Source: a virus | Virus record (IMG/VR): IMGVR_UViG_3300010430_000138 | Coordinates: 1 to 42,569 of that record | DNA length: 42,569 nucleotides | Reading direction: 5' to 3' (one strand) | Shown here: in pieces, positions 38,743 to 42,569 of the stretch | Layout: the number at the start of each line of letters is the position of its first letter | Position numbering within the stretch: position 1 is the stretch's first letter | Made by a program: the position numbers and the translations under genes | The notes under the pieces: model-generated | Databases searched by the model: none | The model's input: the letters and a program-made list of their open reading frames with translations, nothing else | Told to the model about the DNA's origin: nothing

Positions 38743-41427
38743 GTGGCTAGCGAAACTAAATACGCTAGTTCGCATATCACAGGGAGTTGTAGCACTCCCA
38801 CTAATGCCAATGGCTCCGCCGATGGCACTTTCACCACCGACGACGGAAATGTTGATTGGACCAGTCGATGGCAGATGGAGACTGCCACCGGAAGGCTCGT
38901 CGGAACGCAGTCTATTGAAGTCTATGTTCGTAAGAGTGGCGCAGGCACCGGCACCCCTGGCTGTGGCGTCTACGTCTACGAAAACGGCACCCTTCGTGCC
39001 ACCCTTCACACGGAGACTGTTGGGGATGTAACCAGCACGACGGGAGAGACGCTCGGGCCGTATGACTTCGATGCCTCGGTTCTGAATGATCCCCAGGCCG
39101 GGGACGTAGAGATTCAGCTTGTTGCTGCTGCTCATGGCGGTGGGCCTAATGCTGAAACGGTCCAAGTTGATGAAATCAAATGGTCAGTCAACTACTCTAC
39201 GGAATCCGCGTCGGTTTCGCCGAGTGCTAGTGCGAGCCCCTCGGAGAGTCCTTCGGCTTCTGCTTCCGAATCTCCATCTGAGAGCCCTTCCGAATCTCCG
39301 AGCATCAGTCCATCAGCTAGCGCCTCGCCTTCCGAGAGTCCTAGCGAATCTCCGAGCGTAAGCCCTTCGGCCTCGGCGAGTCCGAGCGAATCCCCCTCGG
39401 AGTCGCCAAGTGAATCGGCGTCAGCCTCTCCGTCGGCTGCAGAGCTTTCGACGGTAGACGATGTTGTTCTTGAATGGATTGAGAGTTCGCCATCTGTCTC
39501 ACCAAGCTTGAGCCCGTCAGCTTCGGCCAGCCCCTCCGAAAGCCCTAGCGAGTCTCCCAGCCTAAGCCCTTCGGCTTCGGCAAGCCCCTCGGAAAGCCCC
39601 TCGGAGAGTCCGTCAGAAAGCCCGTCTGAGAGCCCTAGCTTAAGTCCTTCAGCTTCGGCGAGTCCATCGGAGAGCCCAAGCGAGTCTCCGAGCCTGAGTC
39701 CTTCGGCTAGTGAATCTCCTAGCGAGAGTCCAAGCCCGAGCGCTTCGGAAAGTCCCAGCGAATCTGCAAGCGAAAGTGCAAGCCCTTCCGCGTCTGCGGC
39801 TGAGAGCCCTTCGCTTTCGCCGTCAGCCAGTGAGTCGCCGTCAATCTCTCCCTCGCCGTCGCTCTCGCCTTCGGCTTCAGAGTCACCCTCGCTTTCTCCG
39901 AGCGCTTCGGCTTCGGCGAGTGAGTCTGCTAGTGCGTCTCCCTCTGAAAGCCCAACCTCAACGGTTGATGATGTTATCCTGGCTTGGGTAGAAGGAAGCC
40001 CGTCTCTAAGCCCCTCGGCTTCGGAGAGCCCGAGCGAAAGCGCGAGTGCTTCGGCTTCGGAGAGCCCGAGCGAAAGCCCATCAGTTTCGCCATCTTCTTC
40101 CGAGAGCCTAAGTCTAAGTCCTTCCGTTTCGATTTCTTCCTCAGCTAGTGCATCACCGAGTGAGGAACCCCCTGCCAGTCCAGTATTGGGTCGGCGTCCT
40201 GTGGCGTTTCATCCGGGCGAAGGTCCGCTTGATCTGGCACGATTCTATCGGACTCAAAGGCCGACTGCTGTTCCGGCTGTCGAGAGTCCGTCCATTTCGC
40301 CTTCGGCGTCGGCGAGCCCGAGTGAGTCACCCAGTGAGAGCCCAAGCGAGAGCTCTTCGGAAAGCCCTTCCGAATCGCCGAGTCTGTCTCCGAGTGCGAG
40401 CGCTTCGCCTTCGGGTGCTGTAGAGAGCCCTTCGCTCAGTCCATCGGCAAGCCTTTCGCCGAGTGCCAGCGAGAGTCCGTCGGAGAGCCCCTCAGTTAGT
40501 CCCTCTGAAAGCCCTAGCGAATCACCTAGTATTTCTCCGAGTGCTTCGGCTAGTCCCAGCGAATCTCCTAGCGAATCGCCCAGTCTGAGCCCTTCGGCTT
40601 CAGCTAGTCCCAGCGAAAGCCCCTCTGAAAGTCCCAGCCTAAGCCCAAGCCCGTCTGAGAGTCCTTCAGCTAGTCCCAGCGAGAGCCCTAGCCTCTCACC
40701 CAGCGCTTCGGAGAGCCCCTCAGTTAGTCCCTCAGAAAGCCCTTCTCTAAGTCCTAGCGCTTCAGAGAGCCCTTCCGAGAGTCCGAGTGAATCTCCCTCC
40801 GAAAGTCCCTCACTATCGCCCTCAGCGAGCGCTAGTCCTTCGGGCGCGGTTCCGAGTCCTTCTCTTAGTCCATCCGCAAGCCTTTCGCCCTCAGCTAGCG
40901 CCAGCTCTTCAGAGAGTCCCTCCGAAAGCCCATCGGCCAGCCCTTCCGAGAGTCCATCGCTTTCGCCGTCGGCCTCTGAGAGTCCTTCGGAAAGTCCTTC
41001 TGAGAGTCCTTCTCTTAGTCCCTCGGCGAGCGCTAGTCCTTCGGCCTCAGCTAGCCCGTCCGAAAGCCCCTCCGAAAGCCCGTCACTCAGCCCTAGCGCT
41101 TCAGAGAGCCCGTCAGAATCGCCTAGTGAGAGTCCAAGCCTCTCGCCCAGTGCCTCAGAGAGCCCCAGCGAGAGTCCTTCGGAAAGTCCTTCGGAATCTT
41201 CGAGCCTGAGCCCCTCAGCGTCGGAGAGCCCCTCACTCTCGCCATCGGCCTCAGAGAGTCCAAGCCTTAGCCCTAGTGCATCTTTGAGCCCGTCGGCCTC
41301 AGAGAGCCCTTCTCCAAGCCCTTCCATTACGGAGCTCGCAGAGGAACGGACTTGTGTGGTTGCCGCAGAGGCCAGGGTTTATCCGGTGCTCTGGGAGAAT
41401 CGCATATGCCAGCCAAGCGCCAGATAG
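38743..41427 (+). CDS. Giant Ser-Pro-Glu/Ala repeat protein (894 aa)
   Basis: A protein of about 150 ordered residues followed by about 710 residues of Ser-Pro-Ser-(Glu/Ala/Leu) repeats. The N-terminal domain reads VDWTSRWQMETATGRLVGTQ, SIEVYVRKSGAGTGTPGCGV and DVEIQLVAAAHGGGP. Two copies of STVDDV(V/I)LxW interrupt the repeat, as does PVLGRRPVAFHPGEG. The end (ERTCVVAAEARVYPVLWENR) is a short motif repeat common beside phage adaptor genes. GTG 38743 is the start. It may be a long flexible, sugar- or phosphate-bearing stalk of a fibre. Confidence 0.7.
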   Translation: MASETKYASSHITGSCSTPTNANGSADGTFTTDDGNVDWTSRWQMETATGRLVGTQSIEVYVRKSGAGTGTPGCGVYVYENGTLRATLHTETVGDVTSTTGETLGPYDFDASVLNDPQAGDVEIQLVAAAHGGGPNAETVQVDEIKWSVNYSTESASVSPSASASPSESPSASASESPSESPSESPSISPSASASPSESPSESPSVSPSASASPSESPSESPSESASASPSAAELSTVDDVVLEWIESSPSVSPSLSPSASASPSESPSESPSLSPSASASPSESPSESPSESPSESPSLSPSASASPSESPSESPSLSPSASESPSESPSPSASESPSESASESASPSASAAESPSLSPSASESPSISPSPSLSPSASESPSLSPSASASASESASASPSESPTSTVDDVILAWVEGSPSLSPSASESPSESASASASESPSESPSVSPSSSESLSLSPSVSISSSASASPSEEPPASPVLGRRPVAFHPGEGPLDLARFYRTQRPTAVPAVESPSISPSASASPSESPSESPSESSSESPSESPSLSPSASASPSGAVESPSLSPSASLSPSASESPSESPSVSPSESPSESPSISPSASASPSESPSESPSLSPSASASPSESPSESPSLSPSPSESPSASPSESPSLSPSASESPSVSPSESPSLSPSASESPSESPSESPSESPSLSPSASASPSGAVPSPSLSPSASLSPSASASSSESPSESPSASPSESPSLSPSASESPSESPSESPSLSPSASASPSASASPSESPSESPSLSPSASESPSESPSESPSLSPSASESPSESPSESPSESSSLSPSASESPSLSPSASESPSLSPSASLSPSASESPSPSPSITELAEERTCVVAAEARVYPVLWENRICQPSAR
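39202..41325 (+). repeat. 2.1-kb SPS(E/A/L) coding repeat
   Basis: About 2.1 kb of short, imperfect repeats encodes SPSESPSESPSLSPSASAS-type units. Serine is written with both AGY and TCN codons in mixed order, so the DNA is less repetitive than the protein. The pattern keeps one frame throughout with no stop codon, a sign of selection for length and composition. Confidence 0.85.
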
Positions 41428-41436
41428 GAGCAATCT

Positions 41437-41709
41437 ATGTCTTGTACCTTTACTAAGGACCCCGACGCTGTATTGGACTACACCATGGACTGGGAGAAGT
41501 GGCTTGCCACAGGAGACACCATCAGTGCGTCTGCCTGGACTTTTCCGACCGGCATCACTAAAGATTCGGACACTAACACAGCCACAACCGCCACAGCCAG
41601 GATCTCGGCAGGCACGGCGGGCACCGATTATGCGATTGTGAATCGGATTACTACAGACGATGGCAGAATCGATGATCGGACAATTACCATACTGGTAAGG
41701 GAGCGATAG
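41437..41709 (+). CDS. Fibre-tail adaptor-like virion protein (90 aa)
   Basis: Starts MSCTFTKDPDAVLDYTMDWE and continues KWLATGDTISASAWTF, then AGTAGTDYAIVNRITTDDGR. KDP-x-A-x-L-D-Y-x-x-D-W ... W-L-x-x-G-D-x-I and G-x-x-Y-x-V/I-x-N-x-I-x-T are the hallmarks of a small phage structural family often placed by fibre or tail genes. AGGAG precedes ATG 41437. A joint between fibre and tail is the inferred role. Confidence 0.7.
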   Translation: MSCTFTKDPDAVLDYTMDWEKWLATGDTISASAWTFPTGITKDSDTNTATTATARISAGTAGTDYAIVNRITTDDGRIDDRTITILVRER

Positions 41710-41711
41710 AA

Positions 41712-42155
41712 ATGCGACGACTACTGTTGATTCTAGTGGGCTGTCTGTTCCTTGCTGCTAGTGCCCAAGCAGCCACGCTGTCTGCGGTTCCTATCTCGAA
41801 TGCAGGGACAAACCTTTCCACTACCCAGACAGGTAACGCTGTTTCCACCAACACCATGGATCGTGGCTATACGTTGGGTGGGCCTGTTCTACTGCGGATA
41901 GTTTCCACCGTAGGAGCTACCCCCACGGTGACGGTTGATGTAGAAGGCTCCATGGATGGGAGCAACTTCTTCAACATCCCCTATTCCCTACCAGCTACAC
42001 CAGACACATGGACGGTGGCAGCTATCACGATTACCACAGCCACCACAGGGCACTACTTTCTGCGTCCTGCCTCACCATGGAGGTATCTAAGGATCACATA
42101 CTCAGCCAACACCAATGTGACCCTGACCACTGATGCCTTCTGTGCATGGCACTAG
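41712..42155 (+). CDS. Exported beta-rich protein with Sec signal (147 aa)
   Basis: Residues 1-20 (MRRLLLILVGCLFLAASAQA) are a clear Sec signal peptide with an A-x-A cleavage site, unusual for a gene in the virion-fibre block. The mature part is beta-rich and Thr-rich (VTVDVEGSMDGSNFFNIPYS, YLRITYSANTNVTLTTDAFC). It lies 2 bases after the adaptor gene. It may be a periplasmic or surface-released protein, or a virion-type domain carrying an acquired signal. Its stop overlaps the HNH gene. Confidence 0.65.
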   Translation: MRRLLLILVGCLFLAASAQAATLSAVPISNAGTNLSTTQTGNAVSTNTMDRGYTLGGPVLLRIVSTVGATPTVTVDVEGSMDGSNFFNIPYSLPATPDTWTVAAITITTATTGHYFLRPASPWRYLRITYSANTNVTLTTDAFCAWH

Positions 42156-42505
42156 AAAAATGGCTCATGCCCACTAGCGCCTTACGAGTCTGTCCTGTTC
42201 CTGGGTGTGGTGTCCTGGTTCGCTCAGGGAGGTGTGGAGCTCACAAGCGGCAGAGGTGGGCCAATAGGCCATCACGTCATGTCCGGGGTTATGACAACGA
42301 GTGGGACAGGCTGAGGCGAGGCGTGCTCGAGGAGGAGCCAGGGTGCCGCTACTGTGGGGCTTCTGCTACCACTGTTGACCACATCATTCCCAAGCTACGA
42401 GGGGGCACCAATGATAGGGACAATCTGTGTGGCTGTTGTAGCTCATGCCAGGCAAGCAAGGCAGGGCGGGAGGGGAATGAAGCAAAGCGGCGGAGACATG
42501 CATAA
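42146..42505 (+). CDS. HNH endonuclease beside terminase
   Basis: A 119-aa HNH protein with zinc pairs CPVPGCG and CRYCG, catalytic ATTVDHIIPKLRGGTNDRDN then LCGCCSSCQASKAGRE. The D-H-I-x-P-x-x-x-G-G-x-x-x-x-x-N pattern is canonical. HNH proteins next to terS/terL are known partners of the terminase in many phages and assist DNA cutting at packaging. The ATG at 42146 lies in the end of the previous gene; an in-frame ATG at 42167 is an alternative. Confidence 0.85.
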   Translation: MALEKWLMPTSALRVCPVPGCGVLVRSGRCGAHKRQRWANRPSRHVRGYDNEWDRLRRGVLEEEPGCRYCGASATTVDHIIPKLRGGTNDRDNLCGCCSSCQASKAGREGNEAKRRRHA

Positions 42506-42537
42506 TCAATCACAACAGTCTGGGCGTAGGGGATGCC

Positions 42538-42560
42538 GAAAAAACTTCAGAAGCTTTTTC
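42538..42560 (+). terminator. A/T-rich hairpin before the terminase side
   Basis: GAAAAA (42538-42543) pairs with TTTTTC (42555-42560), with CTT/AAG (42545-42547, 42551-42553) on a CAG loop and one A-C mismatch. It is followed by U-rich TCTT. Being in the HNH-to-terS gap, it could end transcription or mark the packaging region together with the iterons across the contig join. Confidence 0.45.
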
Positions 42561-42569
42561 TCTTAGGAC

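Noticed and set aside
39202-41325. CRISPR-like repetition
   Set aside because: The repeats are short coding units without spacers of fixed length; no cas genes.
40254-41327. Long - strand open frame (357 codons, Glu-Gly-Leu-Ser pattern) opposite the serine repeats
   Set aside because: It is the mirror of the Ser-Pro coding repeat; low complexity and no ribosome site or start context, so a shadow frame.

Overview
The window reads as an essentially complete genome of a tailed, siphovirus-type bacteriophage, opened just before its terminase genes. The evidence is a canonical HK97-like packaging/head/tail gene order, a lambda-type tail-chaperone frameshift signal ahead of a tape-measure gene, an M15 endolysin with a holin, and a tail-fibre/adhesin block. 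The DNA is moderately GC-rich and genes are packed tightly, with many ATGA or TAATG overlaps. Nearly everything is on the + strand; one small gene is on the - strand. I see no integrase, repressor, DNA polymerase, primase or helicase, so lifestyle and replication are unclear. Two predicted lipoproteins (one a subtilisin-like protease with calcium-type D-x-D-G-D repeats) hint at a diderm environmental host, but the host cannot be named from this sequence.

Layout. 1-4.7 kb: iteron-like repeats, small and large terminase, portal, S49-type prohead protease. 4.7-9.0 kb: structured leader, major capsid, accessory head protein, connector and neck proteins. 9.0-17.9 kb: tail tube, frameshifted tail chaperone pair, tape measure, distal tail protein, a 938-aa tail-tip protein with a carbohydrate-binding-like insertion, and a small tail protein. 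17.9-18.4 kb: an interrupted hairpin, a - strand secreted/membrane gene and its strong sigma70-like promoter over a palindrome. 18.4-26.3 kb: early/DNA-metabolism genes (SSB-tipped protein, NinB-like, MT-A70 methyltransferase plus PD-(D/E)XK-like nuclease, MazG-like, GNAT-methyltransferase fusion, HNH/NinG-like) wrapped around a roughly 650-nt non-coding block with long-range complementarity. 26.3-29.9 kb: endolysin with an apparent CTG start, two lipoproteins (one a complete subtilase), holin and a coiled-coil membrane protein. 29.9-34.4 kb: glycosyltransferases and methyltransferases with a broken sulfotransferase. 34.4-42.2 kb: virion surface proteins, including a GH74-like beta-propeller, a LamG-like protein, an 894-aa protein that is mostly Ser-Pro-Ser-Glu/Ala repeats, and an adaptor-like protein. 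42.1-42.5 kb: HNH endonuclease, then a hairpin that closes the circle to the terminase.

How it fits together. The packaging, head and tail genes form one morphogenetic block. The early block probably supplies recombination, nucleotide clean-up and DNA modification. The sugar enzymes sit beside the adhesins and could decorate either the virion or the host surface. The most unusual content is the structured RNA candidate at about 22.49-23.13 kb, the phage-borne lipid-anchored subtilase, the non-ATG endolysin start, the GH74-like propeller, and two genes caught in the act of decay (a DUF5131-like gene and a sulfotransferase).
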